A stretch of DNA of 64,000 nt from Mesorhizobium loti (GTDB taxonomy: Bacteria; Pseudomonadota; Alphaproteobacteria; Rhizobiales; Rhizobiaceae). The translations under genes were made by a program, and so were the position numbers. The DNA is taken from the NCBI GenBank assembly GCA_002356515.1, contig AP017605.1, positions 7,611,020 to 7,675,019 on the forward strand, given 5' to 3'. Positions 18,737 to 27,494 of the stretch are shown in pieces (the first letter of the stretch is position 1; every line of letters starts with the position of its first letter). The notes under the pieces are model-generated. The model had not been told where the DNA came from and ran no database searches. It saw only the letters and a program-made list of their open reading frames with translations.

Positions 18737-19762
18737 GTGGCCTCCGAAGCACCACCATTCTGGTGGGAAGAGCCGGACTGGAAAGTCCTGGCGCTGTCGC
18801 CGCTATCGGCCGTCTATGCGCTTGTCGCCGGCCGCGGCATGCGGCGGGCACGGCGCGAGAAGATCGAGGCGCCGGTTCTGTGCGTCGGCAATTTCACCGT
18901 CGGCGGCACCGGCAAGACGCCGGTCGCCATCGCGCTCGCCGAACAGGCCAAGCGCATGCAGCTGAAGCCCGGTTTCCTGTCGCGCGGCCATGGCGGCTCC
19001 TTCGCCGAGCCGCATGTCGTCGATGCCCATCACGATGCCGCCAAACATGTCGGCGACGAACCGCTGCTTTTGGCCGAACACGCGCCGGTCGCGGTGACGC
19101 CGAACCGCGCTGCCGGCGCCCGGCTGCTCATCGAAAAGCACGGCTGCGATTTCCTGATCATGGATGACGGCTTTCAGAGCGCGCGCATCCACATCGACTA
19201 CGCGCTGATCGTGGTCGACGCCCGCTACGGCATCGGCAATGGTCGCGTCATTCCGGGCGGCCCGCTAAGGGCCAAGATCGTCGACCAGTTGGTCTTCACC
19301 AGCGGGCTGTTGAAGATGGGCGAGGGCACCGCCGCCGACGCCGTGGTGCGCCAGGCGGCGCGCGCCGGTCGGCCGATCTTCGAGGCGCGTACGGAGCCCA
19401 GCAGCAAGACAGGGCTTGCCGGCAAGCGGTTCCTGGCCTTTGCCGGCATCGGCCATCCCGACAAATTCTTCGACACAGTGAGGGCGGCCGGCGGCGAGGT
19501 GGTTCTCTCAAAGCCCTTTCCGGACCATCATTTCTACGCTGAGGACGATCTCGCCGAACTGGCGGCGACGGCGCGCGCCGAAGGCCTTGGCCTCATCACC
19601 ACGGCCAAGGACGCTGCCCGGCTGCGCCATGGCGCCTCGCAGGACTTTCTCGACAGGCTTGAGGTGCTGGAAATCGACACGGTTTTCGAGCTCGACCATG
19701 TTCCCGAGCGAATCATCGACGAGACGCTGGATGCCTGGCGGCAGCGCAAGCTGAGAGGCTAG
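18737..19762 (+). CDS. lpxK: Tetraacyldisaccharide 4'-kinase
   Basis: Inner-membrane P-loop kinase phosphorylating the 4' position of the lipid A disaccharide. 341 aa. N-terminal amphipathic/hydrophobic segment (LSPLSAVYALVAG), Walker A VGGTGKTPVAIAL, SRGHGG and the catalytic-region motif DDGFQSARI. Start is a GTG at 18737, one base after the waaA stop. The gene ends where dispersed repeat copy B begins, which may serve as the terminator before the convergent DUF2093 gene. Confidence 0.95.
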   Translation: MASEAPPFWWEEPDWKVLALSPLSAVYALVAGRGMRRARREKIEAPVLCVGNFTVGGTGKTPVAIALAEQAKRMQLKPGFLSRGHGGSFAEPHVVDAHHDAAKHVGDEPLLLAEHAPVAVTPNRAAGARLLIEKHGCDFLIMDDGFQSARIHIDYALIVVDARYGIGNGRVIPGGPLRAKIVDQLVFTSGLLKMGEGTAADAVVRQAARAGRPIFEARTEPSSKTGLAGKRFLAFAGIGHPDKFFDTVRAAGGEVVLSKPFPDHHFYAEDDLAELAATARAEGLGLITTAKDAARLRHGASQDFLDRLEVLEIDTVFELDHVPERIIDETLDAWRQRKLRG

Positions 19763-19861
19763 AGCAATTCCAGGAAAAGTGTGAAGCGCTTTCCCTTGGG
19801 AATTGCGTCCAAACAAAGAGCTGGAACGGTTCGGCGTTTCCGTGAAACGATGAACCGTTCT
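19763..19861. repeat. Dispersed two-hairpin repeat, copy B
   Basis: Homologue of the 6849-6947 element: CAATTCC...GGAATTG followed by a hairpin with arms GAACGGTTC and GAACCGTTC and the same inner GTTTC/GAAAC. It lies between convergent lpxK and the DUF2093 gene and overlaps the latter's stop codon by two bases. Confidence 0.85.
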
Positions 19862-20093
19862 AGCTACGCTTGCGCAGCTCCGGATGCATTTCGATTTCGC
19901 GGCGCAGCGAGGCGGTGGCGTTGGCGTAAGGCTCCTGCCTGGCGACGCTCCAGTATTTCAGCTCGTCCAGGGGGATGTTTTCCCCGGTCACCGCGCAGCG
20001 CACGAACGAGCCGGGGCTGGTGACCTGGAAATCGCCATCGAGATAGCGGATGCGGGCTTCCTTGCCGCCCGGGCCTTCGAAACGGTTCATCAT
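19860..20093 (-). CDS. DUF2093 family protein
   Basis: 77 aa. Matches the alphaproteobacterial DUF2093 family: MNRFEGPGGKEARIRYLDGDF near the start, FVRCAVTGENIPLDELKYWSV in the middle and YANATASLRRE. The function is unknown; the compact Cys-containing core could be a small beta fold. Two consecutive ATG codons (20093 and 20090) could initiate. Its 3' end abuts repeat copy B. Confidence 0.85.
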   Translation of the reverse strand: MMNRFEGPGGKEARIRYLDGDFQVTSPGSFVRCAVTGENIPLDELKYWSVARQEPYANATASLRREIEMHPELRKRS

Positions 20094-20219
20094 GCGGTGG
20101 TGCCGAGGTTCATGCTGATTTCATCGCCACAAATCGCCGGCCAGGTCAAGCATGCGACAAGCCTCGGACAATGCTGAGGCACTACGACAGGTATGAAAAG
20201 CGCTTTTATCGGGGGCACG

Positions 20220-20807
20220 ATGGATATTTCTTCCGCCCGCCTGGCTTCCTTGCTCAAGGAGGCGATGACGCCGCAGCCCGTGCCGGTGGCGAAGGCCGAT
20301 CCGGTCAGGACGGCGCTGGTCAGGGAACTGGTCCAGCCCGCCGCGCCCTCTCTGCTCGCCCAACGGACGGCGCCCGCCTTGATGGCGATGCCTGCCGCGC
20401 CAATGGCCGTCAAATCGCAGCAGATAGCTTCGGCGGGCATCGTCGAAGCCTATCAGGCCCAGCTCGACACGCGGGACGAGGCGGTGCTGGCAACGGTCGT
20501 GCCGAGGAGAGCTGCCCCGCCCGAGGCCGAAACGCAGCGCGGCGCCATGCCGCCTTCGGCGACGGCCAATGACAACGCGCCGGCCAGGCCCGCGGGTGTG
20601 TCCTTGCTGTCGTTTATCCCGCCGCAGGCTCCGGTCCCGCAAAACGCCGCCCTGGCAATGCCGGCGGGACGGCATAGGCCCGCCAATCAATCCTACGGTG
20701 CGGCGCCGAATCCCGAACGTCTTTTGATGAAGATCGGCTTTGTTTCGATAACGCTGGGTTTATTGGGAATCTTGACCGTTGGCTTCGTTCTGCTGCTGCT
20801 TCGTTGA
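20220..20807 (+). CDS. Hypothetical tail-anchored membrane protein
   Basis: 195 aa, family not recognised. The bulk is low-complexity and Ala/Pro/Val-rich, with no catalytic motif. A single hydrophobic helix at the extreme C-terminus (FVSITLGLLGILTVGFVLLL, then LR) predicts a tail anchor with the rest in the cytoplasm. ATG 20220 (MDISSARLASLLKEAM) is preferred; the frame extends nine codons upstream. It ends 38 bp before the convergent LysR gene. Coding is supported by third-position GC and lack of a better overlapping frame. Confidence 0.65.
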   Translation: MDISSARLASLLKEAMTPQPVPVAKADPVRTALVRELVQPAAPSLLAQRTAPALMAMPAAPMAVKSQQIASAGIVEAYQAQLDTRDEAVLATVVPRRAAPPEAETQRGAMPPSATANDNAPARPAGVSLLSFIPPQAPVPQNAALAMPAGRHRPANQSYGAAPNPERLLMKIGFVSITLGLLGILTVGFVLLLLR

Positions 20808-20845
20808 GTCTGTGAATCGACTGATCTTGGGCGGGGGCAGGAGAC

Positions 20846-21772
20846 CTATCGCTCGGCTTCGATAAACGCCTCGATCTTGTCCGGCGCCAATCCGGCCTGC
20901 TGCGCGATGCGGCGGGCAAGGTCGGCGGCGGCCGTGCGTGGCCGTCCCAGCGGCCGGTCGAGCCAATAGGACACCGGACTGAGCGCGGTGCGCTCGTCGA
21001 CCGCGGTGATGCGGCCCGACTGCAGCTGATGCCCGGTCAGCGGCGGACGCGCCAATGCGATGCCGAGCCCATAGGCTGCGGCATCCAGCACCAGATTGTA
21101 ATCCTCGAATCGCCGGTCCTGTGGGCGTGGCCGGTAGTCCATGCCTTGCGCGGCGAACCAGGCACGCCAGGCGGAGGCGTCGGAATCGTTGATCAGCGGA
21201 AATTTGAGCAGCCTGGCCGGGTCGCCCCGCCCGATTTCGCGTGCCAGCTCGGGCGAAGCGACCGGGAAGACATGCTCTTCGAACAGCTGCACCGAAACGC
21301 GGCCCGGAATGCCGCCACGGCCGCAGCGGATCGACAGGTCGATGCCTTCATCGGCAAGGTCGGCCTGGCGGATGTCGACATCGAGCACGATGCGCAGCTT
21401 GGTGGGATTGTTTTCCAGCGCCGCCATGCGCGGCATCAGCCACAGTCCGCTCACCGAGGGGATAGAGGTCAGCCGCACCACCGCCGTGCCGCGTGGCTCG
21501 ACCCAGCGGTCGGAATGGCTCGATATCAGCGCGAAAGCCTCCGATGTGCGCAGATGCAGCCGGTTGCCTTCGATCGTCAGCGTCACGCCACGCGCGCCGC
21601 GATCGAACACTTTCAACCCGAGCCAGTCCTCCAGCTTGGCGATCTGCCGGCTGACGGCGCCATGGGTGATGTTGAGCTTTTCGGCCGCCGCAGAAAAACT
21701 GCCGGTTCGCGCCGCCGCGTCGAAGGCGCGCAGGGTTTCGAGCGGCACCATTGTCTCTGAGCTGTGATCCAT
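20846..21772 (-). CDS. LysR-family transcriptional regulator
   Basis: 308 aa. N-terminal winged HTH (LETLRAFDAAARTGSFSAAA, ITHGAVSRQIAKLEDWLG) and a C-terminal effector-binding domain typical of GcvA-like LTTRs. It is divergent from an EamA transporter 90 bp away, its likely target. ATG 21772 is the natural start; a longer frame adds 26 residues with no family similarity. An inverted repeat AGCTGTGA-N7-TCACAGCT (21760-21782) covers its own start codon and contains a T-N11-A core, suggesting autorepression. Confidence 0.93.
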   Translation of the reverse strand: MDHSSETMVPLETLRAFDAAARTGSFSAAAEKLNITHGAVSRQIAKLEDWLGLKVFDRGARGVTLTIEGNRLHLRTSEAFALISSHSDRWVEPRGTAVVRLTSIPSVSGLWLMPRMAALENNPTKLRIVLDVDIRQADLADEGIDLSIRCGRGGIPGRVSVQLFEEHVFPVASPELAREIGRGDPARLLKFPLINDSDASAWRAWFAAQGMDYRPRPQDRRFEDYNLVLDAAAYGLGIALARPPLTGHQLQSGRITAVDERTALSPVSYWLDRPLGRPRTAAADLARRIAQQAGLAPDKIEAFIEAER

Positions 21773-21782
21773 AGTCACAGCT
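21760..21782. promoter_or_regulatory. Putative LysR-type operator over the regulator start
   Basis: Perfect 8-bp inverted repeat AGCTGTGA (21760-21767) and TCACAGCT (21775-21782), 7-bp spacer, fitting the LTTR T-N11-A pattern. It spans the start codon of the LysR gene and lies about 80 bp from the EamA transporter start. Confidence 0.55.
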
Positions 21783-21862
21783 GATCCTCGATTTGGTCGT
21801 TTGTCAACGGCGCCGAAAAGACGTTTTCTGCATTCAAGGGCGGAAAACACGAGGACAGCAAG

Positions 21863-22756
21863 ATGAGCGCGATCACGGGAACGTCGAATCAGACACAGCG
21901 GATGGACACCACGGCAGCGATCGCGGTCGCGCTCACGGTGGTGGGCTGGGCGTCGGCCTTTCCGGCGATCCGTGCCGGCCTCGCCGCCTTCGGCCCCCTG
22001 GAACTCGGTGCGCTACGCTTTGCCATCGCCGCCGTGCCGGCAGCGATTTTCCTTGCCGCCAAGCGTCCGGCATTGCCCAGGCTCGATGAATTGTGGTGCC
22101 TCGCCTTTGGCGGCGCCATTTTCGTCGCGCTCTACACCGTCATGCTCAATTTCGGCGAGTTGACCGTCTCGGCCGGGGCCGCCGGCTTCATCATCAATGT
22201 CAGCCCGATCTTCACCGCCATTATGGCTATGGCATTGCTCGGCGAGCGCTTCTCAGGTTGGGCCTGGTTTGGCACGGCCATTTCTTTCGCCGGCATCGGC
22301 ATCATCGCCGTGGCCGACGGCAATGGCCTGCACTTCAATGCCGGCGCGCTGTTGGTTCTTGGCTCTGCGCTATGCTCGGCCGTCAACACGATCGTCCAGA
22401 AGCCGCTGTTTGCCCGCCATCATCCATTGACCATCTCGGCCTCGAATATGATCCTTGGCGCACTTTGCCTGTCACCCTTTCTGCCAAGCGGCTTTGCACA
22501 GGCAGCGGTCGCCAACACAGCCGGCCTCGGCGCCGTGATCTTTCTCGGCATCGTGCCCAGCCTGATCGCCTATGCCGCTTGGGCAACCGCGCTGTCGCGT
22601 CTCCCGGCGGCGCGCGCTTCGAACTTCCTCTACCTGGTCTCGCCGATGTCCGCCTTGATCGGCTTCTTCTGGCTGGGCGAAGTGCCGACCCTGCTCGGCA
22701 TCCTCGGCGGCGCGCTGGCGCTCGGCGGCGTCATCGTGGTCAATTTGAAGCGGTGA
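21863..22756 (+). CDS. EamA/DMT-family transporter
   Basis: 297 aa integral inner-membrane protein with about ten hydrophobic helices arranged as two EamA repeats (first VALTVVGWASAFPAIRAGL, second beginning near ALLVLGSALCSAVNTIVQKP). DMT carriers usually export amino acids or small metabolites; substrate unknown. ATG 21863 has GAGG upstream; an in-frame ATG at 21902 is a possible alternative. Divergent from the LysR regulator, which probably controls it. A perfect hairpin terminator follows 28 bp after the stop. Confidence 0.92.
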   Translation: MSAITGTSNQTQRMDTTAAIAVALTVVGWASAFPAIRAGLAAFGPLELGALRFAIAAVPAAIFLAAKRPALPRLDELWCLAFGGAIFVALYTVMLNFGELTVSAGAAGFIINVSPIFTAIMAMALLGERFSGWAWFGTAISFAGIGIIAVADGNGLHFNAGALLVLGSALCSAVNTIVQKPLFARHHPLTISASNMILGALCLSPFLPSGFAQAAVANTAGLGAVIFLGIVPSLIAYAAWATALSRLPAARASNFLYLVSPMSALIGFFWLGEVPTLLGILGGALALGGVIVVNLKR

Positions 22757-22784
22757 AGCACATGGTTGGAGGCGTTTGCGGACT

Positions 22785-22819
22785 CAAGAAAAGAGCCGCT
22801 TCGAGCGGCTCTTTTCTTG
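22785..22819. terminator. Perfect 16-bp-stem hairpin, bidirectional terminator
   Basis: CAAGAAAAGAGCCGCT and its exact reverse complement AGCGGCTCTTTTCTTG, 3-nt loop TCG. The A-rich left and T-rich right flanks of the stem make it usable in both directions between the convergent EamA transporter and mutL. Confidence 0.85.
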
Positions 22820-22949
22820 CCCCCTCATCCGGCCGCTTCGCGGCCACCTTCTCCCCGCTGGGGAGAAGAGCGAGGTGCCAGCGCTGAAAAGTCTCTTCTC
22901 CCCACCGGGGAGAGGCCAGCCGAGCGACGCGGAGGCTCGGTGAGGGGCC
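22820..22949. repeat. REP/RIME-like palindromic intergenic element
   Basis: Outer arms CCCCTCATCC and GGTGAGGGGC enclose smaller hairpins: CTTCTCCCC/GGGGAGAAG (about 22849-22868) and CTCTTCTCCCC/GGGGAGAG. The CCTTCTCCCC...GGGGAGAAGG theme is shared with the element at 54322-54472. It sits just downstream of mutL in a convergent gap. Confidence 0.7.
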
Positions 22950-22955
22950 TTACCC

Positions 22956-24848
22956 TCACCGCCGCCCGAACAGCCGCTCGATATCCGCCAGCTTGAGCTC
23001 GATATAGGTAGGCCGGCCATGGTTGCAGGTGCCGGATCCCGGCGTCGCTTCCATCTGGCGCAGCAGCGCGTTCATCTCCTCGGCCTTGAGCAGGCGGCCG
23101 GAGCGCACCGAGCCGTGGCAGGCCATGGTGGCGGCGATCTTGTCCAGCCTTTCCTTCAGCGTTTCGACCGTGTCGTTGTCGGCGATCTCGTCGGCGAGAT
23201 CGCGCACCAATTGCCGGACATTGGTCTCGCCCAGCATGGACGGAGTCTCGCGCACCGCCACCGCTCCGGGGCCGAAACGCTCGATGCCGAGGCCGAAGCG
23301 GGCGAGTGTCTCGGAATGCATCGCGAGCCGCTCGGCGTCCTCTTCCGGCAAATCGATGATCTCCGGCAGGAGCAGCATCTGCGAAGGCACGGGTCGCGAG
23401 TGCAGGGCGTTCTTCAGCGCTTCGTAAACCAGTCGCTCATGCGCGGCATGCTGGTCGACGATGACGAGCGAATCCCTGGTCTGCGCCACGATGTAGTTCT
23501 CATGCACTTGGGCGCGTGCCGCGCCTAGCACCGTGCCGAGGAGCGTCTCAGCCGCTTCGCTCAGCCCCGCGCGCGCATCGGCGCTGGCAAGCTCACCGGC
23601 ATCGAACGCCGCCTGGCCGGGCTCGCCAAAGCCACTGCCATTCCTTGCGCCGGCGCGCTCAAAGCCCGCACCTTCGAAACCCATGTCGAGCGGGCGCTGC
23701 GGTGAGTGCGAGGGGTCGAAACCGGCGGAGCCGGACGCGCGATAGGCCGCGTCGTAGCTGCGATGGCCGTTGGCCGGGCCGCCGTGACCGTAGGATGCCG
23801 CACCTGGCCGGAACGCCGCCATCATGCCGGCGGCTCCCGTCGTGGCTGAACGGATGCCGGCATCGGCCAGTGCCTGCCGGATGGCGCCGACGATCAGCCC
23901 GCGCACCAGGCCCGGATCGCGGAAGCGCACATCGGCCTTGGCCGGATGGACATTGACGTCGACGATGGTCGGATCGAGCGTTAGGAACAGCACCGTCACG
24001 GCGTGGCGGTCGCGCGGCAGGACATCGGCAAAGGCGCCGCGAATGGCGCCGGCGATCAGCTTGTCGCGCACCGGCCTGCCATTGACATAGGCGTATTGCT
24101 GCAGCGCGTTGGCGCGGGTGAAGGAGGGGATCGACACATGGCCGGTCAAATGCACGCCTTCGCGCATCGCGTCGATGGCAATGGAATTGTCGGGAAACTC
24201 GGCCCCCATCACCTGGGCGACGCGGCGCAGGCTGCCTTCCGGACTGTCGTCGGTCGCCGGCAATTCCAACGTCGAGCGGTCGGAACCGGCCAGCGTGAAA
24301 CGTACCGTCGGAAAGGCAATCGCGATGCGCTTGACGACATCGCTGGTCGCCGAGCTTTCGGCGCGCTCACCCTTCATGAATTTCAGCCGCGCCGGCGTTG
24401 CGAAGAACAGGTCGCGCACCTCGACGGTCGTGCCGCGGTTGGCCGCCGCCGGCCTGACGGGGAGCACGCGGCCGCCCTCTATGCCGATTTCGGCGGCGCT
24501 GTCGCCCAAAGCCGTGCGCGACCGGATCGACAGCCGCGACACCGAGCCGATCGACGGCAGCGCCTCGCCGCGAAAGCCGAGCGAGCGGATGTCGTTGATA
24601 TCCTCGGCGAGCTTGGAAGTGCAGTGGCGCGCGATCGCCAGCGCCAGTTCCGGTTCGGGGATGCCGGAACCGTCATCGGTGACGCGGATCAGGTTCAGCC
24701 CGCCGCCTGCCGTGACGATTTCGACGCGCGATGCACCGGCATCGAGCGCATTCTCGACCAGTTCCTTCACCACGCTCGCCGGACGCTCGATGACTTCGCC
24801 GGCGGCGATCTGGTTGATCATCGTTTCGGAAAGCTGGCGAATGGGCAT
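22956..24848 (-). CDS. mutL: DNA mismatch repair protein MutL
   Basis: 630 aa. GHKL ATPase that links MutS mismatch recognition to downstream repair. N-terminal motifs: [35 protein letters not shown] and [10 protein letters not shown]. The C-terminal dimerisation/endonuclease domain carries [12 protein letters not shown], fitting the DQHA-X2-E-X4-E endonuclease motif, plus ACHGSVRSG, so it should be a nicking MutL as in bacteria without MutH. A Gly/Ala-rich linker (about residues 345-430) separates the domains. ATG 24848 is used; the frame runs 27 codons further upstream with no family match. Confidence 0.96.
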   Translation of the reverse strand: MPIRQLSETMINQIAAGEVIERPASVVKELVENALDAGASRVEIVTAGGGLNLIRVTDDGSGIPEPELALAIARHCTSKLAEDINDIRSLGFRGEALPSIGSVSRLSIRSRTALGDSAAEIGIEGGRVLPVRPAAANRGTTVEVRDLFFATPARLKFMKGERAESSATSDVVKRIAIAFPTVRFTLAGSDRSTLELPATDDSPEGSLRRVAQVMGAEFPDNSIAIDAMREGVHLTGHVSIPSFTRANALQQYAYVNGRPVRDKLIAGAIRGAFADVLPRDRHAVTVLFLTLDPTIVDVNVHPAKADVRFRDPGLVRGLIVGAIRQALADAGIRSATTGAAGMMAAFRPGAASYGHGGPANGHRSYDAAYRASGSAGFDPSHSPQRPLDMGFEGAGFERAGARNGSGFGEPGQAAFDAGELASADARAGLSEAAETLLGTVLGAARAQVHENYIVAQTRDSLVIVDQHAAHERLVYEALKNALHSRPVPSQMLLLPEIIDLPEEDAERLAMHSETLARFGLGIERFGPGAVAVRETPSMLGETNVRQLVRDLADEIADNDTVETLKERLDKIAATMACHGSVRSGRLLKAEEMNALLRQMEATPGSGTCNHGRPTYIELKLADIERLFGRR

Positions 24849-24907
24849 GACGGCAGTATAGGCGGATTCGTGTCGTGCGGGCGAGGGCGAACTGCGGCGG
24901 AACGGCT

Positions 24908-25810
24908 TTATGCCTGCGCCGCCAGCCAATCCCTTACCTTGCGGGCATTCTCGCTCAGCTCCCGGTTCTTCGGCCAGACGATATAGAAGGCCTTGCCGGT
25001 CTTGAGCACATGATCCGTCACCTGCACCAGCAGTCCCGTCGCCAGCAGTCGCTCGGCGAGGTGCCGCCAGCCGAGTGCGATGCCTTGCCCCTCCATCACG
25101 CCCTGGATCACCAGGCCGTAATCGTTGATGCGCAGGCCGCGCGCGGTGTCACCCAGGTTGCCGCCGGCTGACTGAAACCATTCGTCCCAGCTGGCCGCCT
25201 CGCGGTACGGCTCCTCGAGATGGATAAGCCGGTGCGTGGCCAGGTCCCCGACGGTCCTCGGCATGCCGAACTTGGCCAGATAACTGGCGCCGGCGACGGG
25301 GAAGATCTCCTCGTCGGCAAGCGGCAGCGAATGGTAGTCCGGCCAGTCCCGCGGCTCGCCGCCGCGCACGGCCAGCGGAATGCCTTCGGCGATGATGTCG
25401 AGGTCGCGGTCGGCGGTCTGGATGCGCAGATCGATGCCCGGCAATTCGTCGCGGAACTGCTGCAGGCGCGGCATCATCCAGAACGAGCCGAAGGCGGTCG
25501 AAGCGGCAAGCGTCACATGGCCGCCTGTCGCCTGCAGACGCAGATCCTCGGCCGACTTGCGGATGTGCGACAAGCCCAGCGAGACATCGGCGTGGAAGCG
25601 CTCGCCGGCCTCCGTCAGGCTGACCTGCCGATGGCGGCGCTGGAACAGCTTGGCGCCGAGCTGCTCTTCCAGCCCGCGCACCGCGTAGGACACGGCCGCC
25701 TGCGTCATGCCGAGCTCGCGCCCGGCGGCGGTGAAACTCGACAGCCGGCCGGCCGCCTCGAAGACGATCAGGCTGCCGGCGGAGGGCAAGAGGTGGCGCA
25801 GGCTTCGCAT
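24908..25810 (-). CDS. LysR-family transcriptional regulator (GcvA-like)
   Basis: 300 aa. HTH region [20 protein letters not shown] with [17 protein letters not shown], followed by the co-inducer domain. Divergent from the MttB-type methyltransferase with an 89-bp gap, so it is the likely regulator of the mttB/solute-binding-protein pair. Effector unknown; a methylated amine is a reasonable guess from context only. Its start is 59 bp upstream of mutL on the same strand's far side, without operon linkage evident. Confidence 0.93.
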   Translation of the reverse strand: MRSLRHLLPSAGSLIVFEAAGRLSSFTAAGRELGMTQAAVSYAVRGLEEQLGAKLFQRRHRQVSLTEAGERFHADVSLGLSHIRKSAEDLRLQATGGHVTLAASTAFGSFWMMPRLQQFRDELPGIDLRIQTADRDLDIIAEGIPLAVRGGEPRDWPDYHSLPLADEEIFPVAGASYLAKFGMPRTVGDLATHRLIHLEEPYREAASWDEWFQSAGGNLGDTARGLRINDYGLVIQGVMEGQGIALGWRHLAERLLATGLLVQVTDHVLKTGKAFYIVWPKNRELSENARKVRDWLAAQA

Positions 25811-25899
25811 AAATGCAGCTTATACAAGAGATCAGGATTTTCCAGCGTCACAGCTATATTTCGGGTCGCTAACGTGGGTGGCGGGAAGAAGGAGGCTCC

Positions 25900-27450
25900 A
25901 TGAACGCACCAGCCGTCGAATTGACCGAACAGACCCACCGCCGCGGTGGTGGTCGTCTTGGCCGCAAGGCGCTCAGAAGCGCGCCGATCGCTTCCTTTCC
26001 GACCTTGGTGCGCAAGATCCCCGTCTATGAGATCGTGCCTGACGAGGCGGTGGAGCTGATCCACGAGGAATCGCTCAAGATCCTCGAGGAGGTGGGCTGC
26101 GAATTCCGCGACGACGGCGCGATTAAGCTCTGGAAGGCGGCCGGCGCCGATGTCAGGGAGACGCGTGTCCGCATCGACCGCGCGCTGCTGATGGAGCTCG
26201 TCTCGAAGGTTCCGTCGGAGTTCACGCTCCATGCGCGCAACCCCGAGCGCACGGTCCGCGTCGGCGGCAAGAACTCGATTTTCGTGCCGATGTATGGCGC
26301 GCCCTATGTGCGCGACCTCGACAACAACAGGCGTTATGGCACGCTCGCCGATCTCAACAATTTCCACAAAATGGCCTACATGGCGCCGGCGCTGCACTCC
26401 TCGAGCTCGGTCATCTGCGAGCCGATGGAGATAGCGGTGCCGAAACGGCATCTGCACATCATCCATTCGGCGCTGAAGCATTCCGACAAGCCGTTCATGG
26501 GCATCGTGACATCGAAGGAGCGCGCCGAGGACACGATGGCGATGGCCGGCATCGTCTTCGGCGAAGAGTTCGTCCGCGACAACCCGGTGCTGGTGGCGAT
26601 CACCAACTGCAATTCGCCGCTGGTATGGGACGCCACCATGATCGACGCCATGCGGGTCTATGCGAGCCACAATCAGCCGCTGATCTTGGCGCCTTTCGCG
26701 CTGTGCGGGGCTTCGACCTCGGCTTCCGCCGTCGGCGCCGTGGCGCAGGTCAACGCCGAGGCACTTGCCGGCGTGGCGCTGACCCAGCTCATCCGTCCAG
26801 GCTCGCCGCAGCTCTACGGCCAGTTCATGGTCACCGTCGACATGAAGACCGGCGCGCCGATGGGCGGTACGCCGGAGGCCGCCCAGATGATGTATCTGAT
26901 GGGCGCACTGGCGCGGAAATACCGCCTGCCGTGGCGCACCTCGGGCTTCCATGTCGGCTCGAAGCTAAACGACGCCCAGGCGGGATACGAATCGAACATG
27001 CTCATGCATGCCGCCATCCTGTCTGGCGCCAACTACATCTGGCATTCCGCCGGATGGTTGGAAGCCGGCCTGACCTGCGGCTATTCGAAATTCGCGACGG
27101 ATTGCGAGCAGCTTGTCGGCTGGTACAAATATGCCGGCGGGCTGTCCTTCGACGATTTCAAGGAAGCCATGGCGGCGATCCGCGAGGTCGGACCGCAGGG
27201 CCATTTCCTCGGCACCCAGCACACGCTCGAACATTTCGAGTCCGCCTTCTTCATGCCCTCGATCATGGACTTCAATTCCTACGAACAGTGGAACGCCGAA
27301 GGGGCGAAGGACCACGACACGCGCGGCCGCGAGAAGGCGCGCAACATGCTCGCCGATTACGAGGAGCCGAAACTCGATGAGGGCATTGCCGAGGGGCTCA
27401 GGGATTTGATCGCGCGGCGCGAGGAGAAACTGCCGGACACCGTCAGTTGA
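25900..27450 (+). CDS. MttB-family (trimethylamine methyltransferase-like) protein, non-pyrrolysine
   Basis: 516 aa, MttB superfamily (TIM barrel; LIHEESLKILEEVGCEF, GAKNSIFVPMYGAP-like region, HAAILSGANYIWHSAGWLE). There is no in-frame UAG, so it is a non-pyrrolysine member like glycine betaine (MtgB), proline betaine (MtpB) or carnitine (MtcB) demethylases; true substrate unknown. Those enzymes transfer methyl to a corrinoid protein, and none is encoded nearby. AGGAGG lies just before ATG 25900. The solute-binding-protein gene follows after 44 bp, and a LysR regulator is divergent upstream. Confidence 0.9.
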   Translation: MNAPAVELTEQTHRRGGGRLGRKALRSAPIASFPTLVRKIPVYEIVPDEAVELIHEESLKILEEVGCEFRDDGAIKLWKAAGADVRETRVRIDRALLMELVSKVPSEFTLHARNPERTVRVGGKNSIFVPMYGAPYVRDLDNNRRYGTLADLNNFHKMAYMAPALHSSSSVICEPMEIAVPKRHLHIIHSALKHSDKPFMGIVTSKERAEDTMAMAGIVFGEEFVRDNPVLVAITNCNSPLVWDATMIDAMRVYASHNQPLILAPFALCGASTSASAVGAVAQVNAEALAGVALTQLIRPGSPQLYGQFMVTVDMKTGAPMGGTPEAAQMMYLMGALARKYRLPWRTSGFHVGSKLNDAQAGYESNMLMHAAILSGANYIWHSAGWLEAGLTCGYSKFATDCEQLVGWYKYAGGLSFDDFKEAMAAIREVGPQGHFLGTQHTLEHFESAFFMPSIMDFNSYEQWNAEGAKDHDTRGREKARNMLADYEEPKLDEGIAEGLRDLIARREEKLPDTVS

Positions 27451-27494
27451 TGCAAAGGGCGAAGACCCGACGGGAACCATAAGGGAGGAAGAAA

